DNA of 64,000 nucleotides from Roseibium aggregatum (GTDB lineage Bacteria > Pseudomonadota > Alphaproteobacteria > Rhizobiales > Stappiaceae): positions 1 to 64,000 of the forward strand of contig NZ_JABFCZ010000020.1 in NCBI RefSeq assembly GCF_014692675.1. The letters are read 5' to 3'. The position numbers and the translations under genes are program-made. Shown here in pieces: positions 33,923 to 43,913 of this stretch. Below the pieces are notes generated by a model. The model was not told the origin of the DNA and ran no database searches. It worked only from the letters and a program-made list of their open reading frames with translations. How positions within the stretch are numbered: position 1 is the stretch's first letter; the number at the start of each line of letters is the position of its first letter.

Positions 33923-34417
33923 ATGACGGTCATGATCGATCAGAAAAAATTCCGCCAGGCCCTTGGCCGCTTCACGACCGGCATTGCCATCGCGACCACC
34001 TGCAAGGAGGAAGGTACGCCGGTCGGCCTGACGATCAATTCCTTCAATTCCGTCTCCCTCGACCCGCCCATGGTGCTGTGGTCGATCGGCAGGAATTCTC
34101 CCAGCCGGACGGATTTCGAGGATGCCGGCCACTTCACCATCAATGTGCTCGGCTCGCACCAGATCCCCCTGTCCAACAACTTCGCCCGTCCCGGCGACAA
34201 GTTTTCCGAAGTCGCCTGGGAAAGCGGCAGGACCGGCGCCCCGGTCATTCCCGACTGCATCGCCACCTTCCACTGCAAGACCGCATTCTGCTACGAGGGC
34301 GGCGACCACATTATCTTCGTCGGCGAGGTGGAGAATTTCGAGATGAACGAGGGCGAGCCCCTGCTCTATCTGGACGGACGCTACGGCGTTGCCCGTCCCC
34401 ATCCGGACACGGCCTGA
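33923..34417 (+). CDS. Flavin reductase, HpaC-like, partner of a two-component monooxygenase
   Basis: A 164-residue flavin reductase-domain protein. It starts KKFRQALGRFTTGIAIATT and carries GLTINSFNSVSLDPPMVLWSI and HFTINVLGSHQ, typical of HpaC/ActVB-type reductases that supply reduced flavin to group D oxygenases. The ATG at 33923 is 7 bases after GGGGGA. Its gene is divergent from the operon containing the acyl-CoA-dehydrogenase-fold protein, the only candidate oxygenase nearby. The MarR gene follows after 3 bases. Confidence 0.87.
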   Translation: MTVMIDQKKFRQALGRFTTGIAIATTCKEEGTPVGLTINSFNSVSLDPPMVLWSIGRNSPSRTDFEDAGHFTINVLGSHQIPLSNNFARPGDKFSEVAWESGRTGAPVIPDCIATFHCKTAFCYEGGDHIIFVGEVENFEMNEGEPLLYLDGRYGVARPHPDTA

Positions 34418-34420
34418 GCC

Positions 34421-34900
34421 ATGCCCAAAACTGTTGTCAAAGAAGAGGTAGGGGACAAGGCAGCCGACGCCTCGTTTATTTCCGACTACCTGCCCTATCT
34501 GCTCGCCCATGCCAGCCACCTGATCAGCGGCCAGTTCCACGATCAACTGCGCGCGCGCGGCATCAGCGTGTCGACCTGGCGTCTGCTGGCTACGCTTTCC
34601 AGCGGCGACGGCATGACCATTGGCGCTCTCGCCCGCATCGGCCTCTACAATCAGCCGACGACCACCAAGATCATCGACCGGCTGGAGGAAACCGGCCTGG
34701 TCGAACGCCGCCAGGACGAAAAGGACCGGCGCAAGGCGCTGGTGTTCATCACCGCACAAGGCCGCGCCATGGTCGACGACCTGCTCGGTGAGGCAAAGGC
34801 CCATGAGGCCAAGGTCACCGCCTCCTACACGCCGGAGGAAATGGCGACGCTGAAGCGCGTCCTGCGCACCCTGATCTCCCGCCTGGAAGACGACGCCTGA
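34421..34900 (+). CDS. MarR-family regulator of the catabolic cluster
   Basis: A 159-residue MarR regulator with SVSTWRLLATLSSGDGMTIG, ALARIGLYNQPTTTKIIDRLEETGL and ERRQDEKDRRKALVFITAQG, the helix-turn-helix and wing of the family. It is probably co-transcribed with the flavin reductase and is divergent from the NicX-like operon. In Pseudomonas the MarR protein NicR represses the lower nicotinate pathway; a similar role here is likely, with the AT-rich palindrome near 33838-33853 as a possible site. Confidence 0.9.
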   Translation: MPKTVVKEEVGDKAADASFISDYLPYLLAHASHLISGQFHDQLRARGISVSTWRLLATLSSGDGMTIGALARIGLYNQPTTTKIIDRLEETGLVERRQDEKDRRKALVFITAQGRAMVDDLLGEAKAHEAKVTASYTPEEMATLKRVLRTLISRLEDDA

Positions 34901-35062
34901 ACGCAAGGACCTTGGTGTCCGCTCCAGGCCATTCCGGCCTCATTTGTAAGTTTACGGCCTAATTCGGCCTTGGCGACCAAGCACTTCCTGCTATTAAGGA
35001 GAAGTGACGAGCCTGCCGCCCGGACGGGGCCGGGCCAACCGGGAAACGCCTGCGAGTTCATG

Positions 35063-35875
35063 ATGCCCATTGCGATGCCCTCTGACAAAGCTCCTCGCAG
35101 CGCGCCTGAAAAAGTCGAAAAGCTTTACTTCGTCGCCAGCGATACCGCAGAAGCCCAGGAAGCGTGCACGCGTCTGGTCGCCCGTTACGGCGAGGTCAGT
35201 GCCGAAGAGGCGGATGTGATCGTCGCGCTCGGCGGCGACGGCCTGATGCTGCAGACACTGCACAAGTTCATGGGAGCCGGCAAACCGATCTACGGCATGA
35301 ACCGCGGCTCGGTCGGCTTTCTGATGAACGAGTACCGGGAAGACGATCTGCTCAGCCGGGTCGCCGAGGCCGACGCCACCCCGATCCATCCGTTGTCGAT
35401 GGACGTCGTCGACCAGTCGGGGAAAAGCTCCACGGCCCAGGCAATCAACGAAGTCTCCCTGCTCCGCCAGACCTCCCAGGCCGCGCGCCTGCGCATTTCC
35501 ATCGATGGCCGCGTACGCCTGGAAGAGCTGATCTGCGACGGTATCATCATCTCGACCCCGGCCGGCAGCACCGCCTATAACCTGTCCGCCCACGGACCGA
35601 TTCTGCCGATTTCCTCGCCGCTTCTGGCATTGACCCCGATCAGTGCCTTCCGGCCCAGACGCTGGCGCGGCGCCCTGCTGCCCAACCACGCCCGCGTGGA
35701 CATCGACATCCTCGAACCGGAAAAACGCCCGGTCAGCGCGTCCGCAGATCACAGGGAAATCCGCGACGTAACCAGGGTGTCCGTGCACGAGGACGGCAGC
35801 GTGGAAGGCCTGATCATGTTCGACAGGGAACACGGCTGGGACGAGCGCATCCTGACGGAAATGTTCCGCTACTGA
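35063..35875 (+). CDS. nadK: NAD kinase
   Basis: An NAD kinase of about 270 residues that phosphorylates NAD+ to NADP+. The hallmark GGDG motif is in [30 protein letters not shown] and [19 protein letters not shown] are also diagnostic. The start is uncertain: ATG at 35060, 35063 or 35075 are in frame and none has a clear ribosome binding site. The conserved core begins at EKLYFVASD, so all are plausible. It marks the return to conserved chromosome after the catabolic block. Confidence 0.93.
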   Translation: MPIAMPSDKAPRSAPEKVEKLYFVASDTAEAQEACTRLVARYGEVSAEEADVIVALGGDGLMLQTLHKFMGAGKPIYGMNRGSVGFLMNEYREDDLLSRVAEADATPIHPLSMDVVDQSGKSSTAQAINEVSLLRQTSQAARLRISIDGRVRLEELICDGIIISTPAGSTAYNLSAHGPILPISSPLLALTPISAFRPRRWRGALLPNHARVDIDILEPEKRPVSASADHREIRDVTRVSVHEDGSVEGLIMFDREHGWDERILTEMFRY

Positions 35876-36022
35876 CAAAGCGGGAAATTGACTGGCTAAC
35901 AGACTGTTAAGCAGATCTCCGCATACTGGAACGCGACTTTAAGCCCCTGGTGCGGTGGACAAGGGGATAATCCCGGCCGTTGCGGATAACGCTCGCAAAA
36001 TGCGGGAAGCAAAGGGTTGATC

Positions 36023-36571
36023 ATGGCTGCTAAGCCTCTTGAGGAAGAAGAGCGCGAGATCCTCTCGCCTCCGACGGATCTTCGGAAAAAGGTGCGAATC
36101 CTGAGCAAGCGCGAGGCGAAGAATTTCGATCCCGTAAAGGCTGCCGAACAGGCCCTTGAACGGCTTTCGGGAAAATTCGACGGCTGGATGAGCAATGAGA
36201 CGTCCGAGCTGATGACCGCCTACGATGCGATCCGCGCCGAAGGGCTCAACAAGGCGAACCTGGATACGCTCTATCAGGCCGTTCACAACATGAAGGGTCA
36301 GGCGCTCACCCTCGGCTATCCGCTTGTCGGATCTGTGGCCTCCAGCTTCTGCCGCCTGCTGGAACACGTGCCCGGCCCGGAAAAGCTGCCGCTTTCCCTG
36401 ACGGAGCAATATGTCGAGGCGATCCGGGCAATGGTGGCCGAAGGCGCCCGCGATACGGACAATCCGACCGGTGCGGCCCTTGCCGACAAGCTTTCGGAAG
36501 TGACCGAAGACTATCTCGCCCAGTTCCCGCTGAAACCCGAGGACGAGGCCGACGATCTGATGATCGGCTGA
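36023..36571 (+). CDS. Hpt-domain phosphotransfer protein
   Basis: A 182-residue cytoplasmic protein with a histidine phosphotransfer domain. The phospho-acceptor is H88 in AVHNMKGQALTLGYPLVG, the HxxKG signature. The N-terminal 55 residues are charged and of unknown role. It would relay phosphate between a hybrid kinase and a response regulator, neither of which is adjacent. The ATG at 36023 is chosen over an in-frame TTG at 36017. It converges with the DUF2336 gene. Confidence 0.85.
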   Translation: MAAKPLEEEEREILSPPTDLRKKVRILSKREAKNFDPVKAAEQALERLSGKFDGWMSNETSELMTAYDAIRAEGLNKANLDTLYQAVHNMKGQALTLGYPLVGSVASSFCRLLEHVPGPEKLPLSLTEQYVEAIRAMVAEGARDTDNPTGAALADKLSEVTEDYLAQFPLKPEDEADDLMIG

Positions 36572-36624
36572 GATCCGAGATCGGCTGACCGGCCTCTGCC
36601 ATCATCGCTGCCCGACGTCTTTCC

Positions 36625-37779
36625 TCAGGCGGCCTTCAGCAATTTCTGCAATCTGCCTTTGACAAAGGCCCGCGCTTCCAGCCGGGCCACGTCGACCGCG
36701 AACCGGCGCAGGAACGCGGCGATATCCTCGTCCGCCCCAAGCGACCCGTCCTGGATTTCCGACAGCAGGGCCTCCGTCAGCGTGCGCGCCTGCTCCAGGC
36801 TCATGTCCCGGGTGAAATCCGCCTCGGCGCTGCGGGCGATTTCGATCGCCAGCAGAAACGCCTGATGGGACCTGAGCGGTAATCCCGCCTTGCGCAGGAC
36901 CGCCTTCAACGCCGGCAGGCGGACCGATATCAAGAGATGCCTGAGGCGATCGGCCGGCACGTTTCCAAGAAGAGAGAGCGCGGCTGCAAACAGCCGCAGC
37001 CGGCCGCAACAGACGGCGCGAAGCAGGAATTTCGTCGTCAGCAGGGCCTCGCCGCGCAGGTGTTCCACGAAGTCCGGCATTTCGCTGTCTGAGGCTTCCA
37101 GGGCAAGATGCAGGGTGACCTTGTCCGCCGCGTCCGCCAGGAATTCCTCCTTCAGGTGATCGGGCACCTTTTCGGCAAACATGGGATGGCTCTCAAGCCG
37201 CTCCGCAAACCGGCTGAGCAGCTTGTGGCGCAAGGTCAGCGGCAGGCCGGTCCGGTTCAAAAGCGCCTCGCTCACCGGCATGACGGCCTCATGGCGTTCT
37301 GCAATCCGGATCAGGCTGGATTTGAGGATATTGGCCGACCTGTTTTCCAGCATCACCTGGCACGCCCGGGCGCAGCCGACTTCGGCGAGGGCCGCGGCGA
37401 CGACCGGCTCAAGCCCTTTCCGGCCGGCGATGGCGCACTGGATCCGGTCGGACCCTTGCGCCAGGGCATCGACGAGCTCGACCTCGGTGAAGACCGGCGA
37501 GGATTTCAGCACGATCTCGGCAACAGGCTCCACATCCTCGGAAAGACTGAGAATGACGTGGCGCGGCGCCTGACTGTGTTCCGCCAGATTTCGCGCCAGA
37601 GCCTCCCTCACCTGCGGGCAGGGATCGTCCAGAAGGAAGGTCAGCGCAGCGGCAGCCCCCCTGCGGTCTTCCTCGCTCAGGTCGGAATAAAGCCAGGCAC
37701 GGGCAAGCGCACCGGCAGCCGCCGCACGCGGCGCGTCCGGAGCACTATCAACCCAATTCAGAAACTCTCGTATGATCAT
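36625..37779 (-). CDS. DUF2336-family protein
   Basis: A 384-residue protein of the DUF2336 family, an alphaproteobacterial group built of HEAT-like helical pairs. LLDDPCPQVREALARNLAEH and LKSSPVFTEVELVDALAQG are typical family stretches. No enzymatic residues are apparent. I prefer the ATG at 37779 (MIIREFLNWVDSAPDAPR), since the additional residues up to 37791 are poorly supported. Family members are often linked to signalling or cell-cycle genes; here an Hpt protein converges from the other side. Confidence 0.85.
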   Translation of the reverse strand: MIIREFLNWVDSAPDAPRAAAAGALARAWLYSDLSEEDRRGAAAALTFLLDDPCPQVREALARNLAEHSQAPRHVILSLSEDVEPVAEIVLKSSPVFTEVELVDALAQGSDRIQCAIAGRKGLEPVVAAALAEVGCARACQVMLENRSANILKSSLIRIAERHEAVMPVSEALLNRTGLPLTLRHKLLSRFAERLESHPMFAEKVPDHLKEEFLADAADKVTLHLALEASDSEMPDFVEHLRGEALLTTKFLLRAVCCGRLRLFAAALSLLGNVPADRLRHLLISVRLPALKAVLRKAGLPLRSHQAFLLAIEIARSAEADFTRDMSLEQARTLTEALLSEIQDGSLGADEDIAAFLRRFAVDVARLEARAFVKGRLQKLLKAA

Positions 37780-37890
37780 GGTGACGCACAACAGGTCTTT
37801 GGTTCAGGTTCAACCCTGACATCAAAGACTTAACGATCGGTTCACCATAATTATGACAGGTCGGACGGCGGAATTCGGCCGTGGCGCCGC

Positions 37891-38910
37891 TCAAGCCGGC
37901 GGCAACAGGTCCTTCTGATCGTCGTCTTCCTTGAATTGCAGGAAGCGTGTCAGATCCAGCGGACGGTGCCGTTCGGCATCCGCCAGTTCCTGGGCTGCGA
38001 CCTGTGAAGAGGCACTGCTGGAATAGCGGCTTTCTGAAGTCGCCGTGAACGCCGTGGTGAAGCGTGTGTCGACACCGGCTGACGCCGAAGCGGCATCGTT
38101 CCGGAACAGGGCCTCAAACGGGTTATGCGTTTCCGTGGCGCGGAACGCGTTCATGACACGCCGCGTTGCCTCGTCCAGATTTTCCGGCATGCCTTTGGCA
38201 GGCACCGGCTGGCCGTCGGCGCTGGCCACGCGGGTCCCTTCACCCGGTTTCGCATTGGGGACGGCCGTGGCCCCGTTCAGGCTGGCGATCATGGTGACCG
38301 CGTCGTGTTTGGAAACGATGGCATCATAGACTTCCGATGCCGTCCGGGGCGTGCCGTTGTGATTATAGAAGATCGACCGGTTGGCCCGCGCCTGGGTCGG
38401 AAACAGCTTGTCGGCGCGCGCGTCCGCATTGTCCTGGGTCGCGCTGATCAGCCGGTTTGCCCCCGATGCGCCCAGGAAATGGGCCATATACAATTCGCCG
38501 TCAGTCGGATTGCGTCCGAGCTTCCGGCTCAGTTGCGCCGCGTTTTTCTGGGTGAGTTCACCGGCCAGAACGGAAGCGATTTCTGGATCCTTGCGCAGCT
38601 CCAGAATTTCCTTGCGCACCTCCGGGTCCTTCACCCGGTACTTGCCGCTGCTGGTCTGTTCGATCTGGTCCGCATATTTGGCCAGCCCGTGTTCCGGTCC
38701 GGCCTCCTTCATGGTTTCCAGCCAGGTGGATTCGATGAACTGGAACAGCCCGGTCGCGCTCGATGTCCTGGCCTTGGCCTGAGGGTCGAACGACGATTCT
38801 CGCGCCGCCGTCTTGACCAGGTACTCAAAGGAGGTACCGGTCGATGTACTTGCGGACTGAAATGCCTGCTCGATCCGAGACGCGATCGAGGCGGAGTCAG
38901 CTACACGCAT
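37891..38910 (-). CDS. Transglycosylase SLT-domain protein
   Basis: A 339-residue protein with an N-terminal lytic-transglycosylase-like domain (about residues 25-190). The catalytic Glu is probably in KTAARESSFDPQAKA, and SATGLFQFIESTWLETMK is the conserved goose-lysozyme-like segment. The C-terminal 140 residues are low-complexity and Ser/Ala-rich. No clear signal peptide is present, so export may be by another route or through the flagellar system. Such enzymes cut peptidoglycan between MurNAc and GlcNAc. Confidence 0.82.
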   Translation of the reverse strand: MRVADSASIASRIEQAFQSASTSTGTSFEYLVKTAARESSFDPQAKARTSSATGLFQFIESTWLETMKEAGPEHGLAKYADQIEQTSSGKYRVKDPEVRKEILELRKDPEIASVLAGELTQKNAAQLSRKLGRNPTDGELYMAHFLGASGANRLISATQDNADARADKLFPTQARANRSIFYNHNGTPRTASEVYDAIVSKHDAVTMIASLNGATAVPNAKPGEGTRVASADGQPVPAKGMPENLDEATRRVMNAFRATETHNPFEALFRNDAASASAGVDTRFTTAFTATSESRYSSSASSQVAAQELADAERHRPLDLTRFLQFKEDDDQKDLLPPA

Positions 38911-39151
38911 GATCCCTTCTCCCCGATGGAACCGTTACTGGTTGGTTAATGTCGCGCCCCAAAGGTTAACAAAACCTTAACACACAGCATCTGGAGGGAT
39001 ATTCGGGAAGGAAGCCGTCCCTTTCACACGGATGACGTGTCATTTCTACCGAAAACAACGCCTTACGCCTGTGAACAAGCGGCCCGGGGGCATCGGAAGC
39101 ATCCCGGGCCGACTCAGTCCATGGAGCGGTGATTTTCGCAATTTGCGAAAA

Positions 39152-39754
39152 TCAGTCCTGCGGCCGGGTCATCTCGAACACTTCGTCGGTGACCGCGTAG
39201 TCCTTGTATCCAAGTCGTGTCAGGGGCCTGACGCGGGTAATGTCCAGCCGGCCGTTGACGATGACACTGTCATCGATATGGACGGCGACCACCTGACCGA
39301 GAACCATCCAGTTATCGGCATCCTTGCCGTCAACGTCCTGCAGGCGGATGGTTCGCAGATGCTTGCATTCCAGGGCCGTATAGGCTTTCGCGACACGCGG
39401 CGCCTTGACGAGCCGCGACGGCGCCATTTCAAGACCGGCCCGTTCGAATTCCGACTGCCCGTGCGGCAACGGCGCGGATGAGGCGTTCATGGCGTCCTTC
39501 AGGTGGTAACTCGCCATGTTGCAGACGAAGTCCCCGGTCTCGTCGATGTTGGAGACGCTGTCCTTGTAGCCGTTCGACGAAAACATCACGATCGGCGGCG
39601 TGTCGGCGACCGCATTGAAGAAACTGTAGGGCGCCAGGTTCGGACGGCCTTCCTTGTCGAGGGAGGAGATCCAGCCGATCGGGCGCGGTGCCACGATTGC
39701 CTTGAAGGGGTTGTAGGGCAATCCGTGATCGTTCTTGGACGTTTCGTAAAACAT
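39152..39754 (-). CDS. Flavin reductase-like FMN-binding protein
   Basis: A 200-residue split-barrel flavoprotein of the flavin-reductase-like group. It carries NPFKAIVAPRPIGWISSLDKEG and NLAPYSFFNAVADTPPIVMFS, the FMN-binding pattern. It is 5 bases downstream of a nitroreductase gene, so both are probably co-transcribed and both would use FMN. The physiological acceptor is unknown. The 240 bases between the transglycosylase gene and its stop show nothing else. Confidence 0.85.
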   Translation of the reverse strand: MFYETSKNDHGLPYNPFKAIVAPRPIGWISSLDKEGRPNLAPYSFFNAVADTPPIVMFSSNGYKDSVSNIDETGDFVCNMASYHLKDAMNASSAPLPHGQSEFERAGLEMAPSRLVKAPRVAKAYTALECKHLRTIRLQDVDGKDADNWMVLGQVVAVHIDDSVIVNGRLDITRVRPLTRLGYKDYAVTDEVFEMTRPQD

Positions 39755-39759
39755 GTGGC

Positions 39760-40356
39760 TCAGCTCTCTGACCAGTCAGTGCAAATCTGCGCCAGCTCCG
39801 GGCGCGGGCGTTCGAATGGTGCCTGTGTTGGCGTTCCGATATGGATGAAACCGGCGAAGCGTTCCCCGTCCTTCGCACCGAGAAACCGGCTCGCGTCTTC
39901 ATCGAAGGCATACCATTCGGAAATCCACTGGGCGGCATAGCCCGACGCGGTGGCCGCGCTGATAAGGTTCATGCAGACGGCACCGGCAGACAGTTCCTGC
40001 TCCCACACCGGGATCTTCGGATGAACGGCAGCACGGCTGAGCACGCCGACCACGAGCGGTCCGCGGGTGAATCGCGTCAGTTCCTGCTGGCGGCGCGCCT
40101 CGTCCAGGGGAGCTTCGCCCTTCGACTCGGCGATTTCCAGGAGCTTGGCACCGATCCGCTCGCCCTGTTCGGCCCGGTAGATCACAAACCGCCACGGGGC
40201 AAGCTTGCCGTGATCCGGCACACGGGCGGCAGCGGTCAGAATGTCCGTCAGCTCGCTTTCGGAAGGAGCGGGAGCCGTCATGGTCACGGAGGGATGCGAG
40301 CGGCGCCTGAGGAGAAAATCCAGGGCCTCCTGGCATCGGGGCGCAAAATTCGACAT
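39760..40356 (-). CDS. Nitroreductase-family protein, YdjA-like
   Basis: A 198-residue FMN-dependent nitroreductase. RRRSHPSVTMTAPAPSESEL matches the N-terminal R-R-S FMN-binding segment, AARVPDHGKLAPWRFVIY the HGKLxPWR motif of the YdjA group, and GYAAQWISEWYAFD the C-terminal signature. It reduces nitro compounds or quinones with NAD(P)H. It is upstream of the flavin reductase-like gene in a two-gene unit. Confidence 0.87.
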   Translation of the reverse strand: MSNFAPRCQEALDFLLRRRSHPSVTMTAPAPSESELTDILTAAARVPDHGKLAPWRFVIYRAEQGERIGAKLLEIAESKGEAPLDEARRQQELTRFTRGPLVVGVLSRAAVHPKIPVWEQELSAGAVCMNLISAATASGYAAQWISEWYAFDEDASRFLGAKDGERFAGFIHIGTPTQAPFERPRPELAQICTDWSES

Positions 40357-40555
40357 GTAGGGGATCGCCTATCTTGAACAGGTAAAAGGTGGAAGCATCT
40401 GCCGCATTGAGGTAATTCATCGAACGCGGTTGTCAACTTTTAACGAATGGGTCTTGAATTTGCCCGATTTTCCGGCACACAAGACAGTGACATAAAACGG
40501 CATATGCAGATGTGACAGTCGCGGCGCAAAGCCGCCGTAGGGTATCGGGGTAGGT

Positions 40556-41647
40556 ATGAGCAAGTTCGAAATCGTGAAGCGATCTTGCAAAATGGCAGTT
40601 ATCGGCCTGGCAGTGCTTGCCGGCCTCGCGCTTGCGCCCGCCGCCGTTGTTCCTGCCGGCTTCACAGGTACCGCACAAGCGGAAACCCTGCCGATGCCGC
40701 CGCGGGAAAAACCCGATCCCAACGCACCGGCTGCTGCCCCCGAAGACCCGATCGAAAACCTGCTCGACCGCGATCCGGAGCCCCTGTTCAGCGACGCGCT
40801 GGTTCCCTACGCGCCGACCCAGCAGCCCGGCGACACTTTTCCCTCGGGCACCAAGCAGGGTGCGCTTTATCTGATGGCGAAGCTGACCCGCGACAGCAAG
40901 CCGCTCGAAAGCGGTCTGATCTGGCGTATCTACAGCGAGACCACCAATGAGGACGGCCGGCTGGAACTGGTTGCCACATCCCGTGGCGGCGATGCCGAGT
41001 TCCGCCTCGATCCCGGCGCCTATCTGATCCACACCGCCTATGGCCATGCAACGGCCACCAACCGGATCGTCATCGGCCGGGACGTCATGTCCAAGATGGT
41101 GATCCTGAACGCGGGCGGCGTGAAGCTCGACGCCATGCTGACCGAGGATCAGCCGATCAAGAGCGGCTCGGTCCAGTTCGACATCTACGGCACGGAATTC
41201 AACGAACGCGGCGAACGCAATCTCGTGGCTCAGGACATCAAGCCGGGCACGATCGTCAGGCTCAATTCCGACACCTACCATGTGGTCAGCCGCTACGGCG
41301 GCGCCAATGCGGTCGTGCGCGCCGACATCCAGGTCCTCCCGGGCAAGCTGACGGAAGCGACCATGTATCATCAGGCGGCCGACATCACCCTGAAGCTCGT
41401 CAACGACCCGGGCGGCGAGGCCATCGCCAACACCTCCTGGTCCGTGCTGAGCCCGGGCGGCGACGTGGTGGTGGAAGCAAACGGCGCGTTTCCGGCCTTC
41501 GTCCTGTCCGCCGGCGACTACGAGGTGGTCGCCCGTAACAACGGCAAGCTGTTCCAGCGCAAGTTCACCGTCGCTTCCGGCGATGACAAGGAAGTCGAAG
41601 TCCTGGCGAACGCCGGCTCCGAAGCCCCCGCCAACATGACCCAGTAA
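40556..41647 (+). CDS. Conserved exported protein of unknown function
   Basis: A 363-residue protein with a signal peptide (hydrophobic AVIGLAVLAGLALAPAAVV, cleavage near AQAE). A Pro-rich linker follows (MPPREKPDPNAPAAAPEDP). The remainder is mostly beta, with three related units: LIWRIYSETTNEDGRLELV, VQFDIYGTEFNERGERNLV and TSWSVLSPGGDVVVEANGA, each ending in a G-x-Y-x-V/I-like strand. This suggests tandem Ig-like or carboxypeptidase-regulatory-like domains. I do not recognise a catalytic site. It is a single gene facing thrS. Confidence 0.7.
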   Translation: MSKFEIVKRSCKMAVIGLAVLAGLALAPAAVVPAGFTGTAQAETLPMPPREKPDPNAPAAAPEDPIENLLDRDPEPLFSDALVPYAPTQQPGDTFPSGTKQGALYLMAKLTRDSKPLESGLIWRIYSETTNEDGRLELVATSRGGDAEFRLDPGAYLIHTAYGHATATNRIVIGRDVMSKMVILNAGGVKLDAMLTEDQPIKSGSVQFDIYGTEFNERGERNLVAQDIKPGTIVRLNSDTYHVVSRYGGANAVVRADIQVLPGKLTEATMYHQAADITLKLVNDPGGEAIANTSWSVLSPGGDVVVEANGAFPAFVLSAGDYEVVARNNGKLFQRKFTVASGDDKEVEVLANAGSEAPANMTQ

Positions 41648-41765
41648 GACCGGCTTAAGCCCTCATCAGCCCCCGCCCTGCCCATAACAGCTGCGCGAAC
41701 TGAGACCGTATGCTCATGCACCGGTCTGCGGATTTCTGTGCAGTCGGATAACACGCCCCCAGCGC

Positions 41766-41800
41766 GGGGGAATTCGCACCTGATCTGGCCGAATTCCCCC
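41766..41800. terminator. Strong hairpin downstream of thrS
   Basis: GGGGGAATTCG (41766-41776) and CGAATTCCCCC (41790-41800) form a perfect 11-bp stem. It lies 18 bases beyond the thrS stop and also faces the exported-protein gene ending at 41647, so it may serve both. Neither side has a T-tract. Confidence 0.55.
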
Positions 41801-41817
41801 TGATCTGCTTGAGAGCC

Positions 41818-43788
41818 TTACTTCAGGTCCGGTGCGACCGCTTCTTCGGCGAAGGCTGCGATGGCCTCGTCCAGACCCATGGAGGTCTGGTCCTTGGACC
41901 CGAGCCGGCGGACGTTCACGGTCCGCTCTTCCGCCTCCCGCTTGCCGCAGACGACGATCACCGGGATCTTGGCCAGCGAGTGTTCGCGGACCTTGTAGTT
42001 GATCTTCTCGTTGCGGAAATCGGTTTCCACCTTGAGACCCGCCGCACGAAGCTTCTCGGCGACTTCCTGGCCGTAATCGTCGGCATCGGATGTGATCGTT
42101 GCGACGACCACCTGCAGCGGCGCCAGCCACAGCGGGAAATGCCCGGCGTAGTTCTCGATCAGGATGCCGAGGAACCGTTCCATGGAGCCGCAGATGGCGC
42201 GGTGGATCATCACCGGGGTCTTCTTCTCCCCGTCCCTGTCCACATAGAAGGCGCCGAAGCGTTCGGGCAGGTTGAAGTCCACCTGGGTGGTGCCGCACTG
42301 CCATTCACGGCCGATGGCGTCGCGAAGGGTATATTCGAACTTCGGCCCGTAGAAGGCGCCCTCGCCCGGCAGGATATCGGTCTTTACACGACCGCCGGAC
42401 TGCGCCTCGATCTGCTTCAGGACCTTTTCCATCACCGCTTCGGCATGATCCCAAAGCTCGTCGGAGCCGACGCGCTTTTCCGGCCGGGTCGACAGCTTGA
42501 CGACGATTTCCTTGAAACCGAAGTCCTCGTAGACCGACAGGATCAGGTCGTTGATCTTCAGGCATTCCGCCGCCATCTGCTCTTCGGTGCAGAAGACATG
42601 GGCATCGTCCTGGGTGAAGCCGCGCACGCGCATCAGCCCGTGCATGGCGCCCGACGGCTCGTAGCGGTGCACCACGCCGAACTCGGCGAGGCGCAGCGGC
42701 AGGTCGCGGTAGGACTTCAGGCCGTGCTTGAAGATCTGCACGTGGCCCGGACAGTTCATCGGCTTCAGCGCGAACACCCGGTCGTCCTCGGCCTCCGTGT
42801 CGGCGCACTGCACGGAGAACATGTTCTCCTTGTACCAGCCCCAATGACCGGAGGTCTCCCACAGCGAGGTATGCAGCACCTGAGGCGCGTTCACCTCGTC
42901 ATAGTCGGCGTCCAGCCGGCGGCGCATGTAGGCGACCAGCTTCTGGAACAGGCTCCAGCCCTTGGCATGCCAGAAGACAACGCCCGGACCTTCTTCCTGG
43001 AAGTGGAACAGGTCCATTTCCCGGCCAAGCTTGCGGTGATCGCGCTTTTCGGCTTCCTCCAGCATGTGAAGGTAGTTCTTCAGGTCGCTGTCGCTCGCCC
43101 AGGCCGTGCCGTAGATGCGGGTCAGCATCGGCTTGTTGGAATCGCCGCGCCAGTAGGCACCGGCAACCGTCATCAGCTTGAAGGCATTGCCGATCTTGCC
43201 GGTGGAATCCATGTGCGGACCGCGGCACAGGTCGAACCACTTGCCCTGGCGATAGATCTTCAGGTCCTGGTCTTCCGGGATCGCGTCGACCAGTTCCACC
43301 TTGTAGGCCTCGCCCATGTCGGCGAAGACGTCCCTGGCCTTCTCCCGGCTCCAGACTTCCTTGGTGAACGGCTCGTTGCGGGCGATGATCTCGCGCATCT
43401 TCTTTTCGATGACGGTCAGATCGTCCGGCGTGAACGGCCAGTCCTCGCGGGTATCGGGATGGACGCGCTTGAAGTCGTAGTAGAAGCCGTTCTCGATCAC
43501 CGGGCCTATGGTCACCTGGGTGCCGGGCCACAGCTCCTGCACGGCCTCGGCCATGACATGGGCCGCATCATGACGGATCAGCTCCAGCGCACGCGGCTCG
43601 TCGCGGGTAACGATCTCGATGCTGGCATTTGCGGTGATCGGATCGGAGAGATCCCTCAGCTCGCCGTCGATCGAGACGGCCACGGCCTTCTTGCGCAGGC
43701 TTTTGGAAATGCCTTCGGCGATCTCGGCACCGCTGATGCCGGGTTCGAATTCGCGCACGGAATTGTCGGGGAAAGTCAGGCTGATCAT
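41818..43788 (-). CDS. thrS: Threonyl-tRNA synthetase
   Basis: A 656-residue class II synthetase that charges tRNA-Thr. An N-terminal TGS domain begins [17 protein letters not shown]. The editing domain contains [17 protein letters not shown] and the zinc-binding HMDSTG. The catalytic core has [48 protein letters not shown] (motif 2) and [18 protein letters not shown] (motif 3). The ATG at 43788 follows GGAGAAA; the frame is open further upstream but lacks family similarity. No T-box or operator is seen upstream, only a palindromic repeat. Confidence 0.97.
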   Translation of the reverse strand: MISLTFPDNSVREFEPGISGAEIAEGISKSLRKKAVAVSIDGELRDLSDPITANASIEIVTRDEPRALELIRHDAAHVMAEAVQELWPGTQVTIGPVIENGFYYDFKRVHPDTREDWPFTPDDLTVIEKKMREIIARNEPFTKEVWSREKARDVFADMGEAYKVELVDAIPEDQDLKIYRQGKWFDLCRGPHMDSTGKIGNAFKLMTVAGAYWRGDSNKPMLTRIYGTAWASDSDLKNYLHMLEEAEKRDHRKLGREMDLFHFQEEGPGVVFWHAKGWSLFQKLVAYMRRRLDADYDEVNAPQVLHTSLWETSGHWGWYKENMFSVQCADTEAEDDRVFALKPMNCPGHVQIFKHGLKSYRDLPLRLAEFGVVHRYEPSGAMHGLMRVRGFTQDDAHVFCTEEQMAAECLKINDLILSVYEDFGFKEIVVKLSTRPEKRVGSDELWDHAEAVMEKVLKQIEAQSGGRVKTDILPGEGAFYGPKFEYTLRDAIGREWQCGTTQVDFNLPERFGAFYVDRDGEKKTPVMIHRAICGSMERFLGILIENYAGHFPLWLAPLQVVVATITSDADDYGQEVAEKLRAAGLKVETDFRNEKINYKVREHSLAKIPVIVVCGKREAEERTVNVRRLGSKDQTSMGLDEAIAAFAEEAVAPDLK

Positions 43789-43913
43789 ATCTTTTCTCCA
43801 GCTCACTCCTGCAGACAAGGCAGGTAAGCGTTTCTCGTTTGATTGATGCGCCTTCACATAAGCGATTTGGGCCGGTGGGGCAACCTTCGAGAGCGCATCA
43901 CCACCCATCAACG

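Noticed and set aside
35004-35063. A 19-codon upstream frame whose TGA overlaps the nadK start
   Set aside because: AAGGAG is only two bases from the GTG, which is too close for efficient initiation, and the peptide has no notable features.
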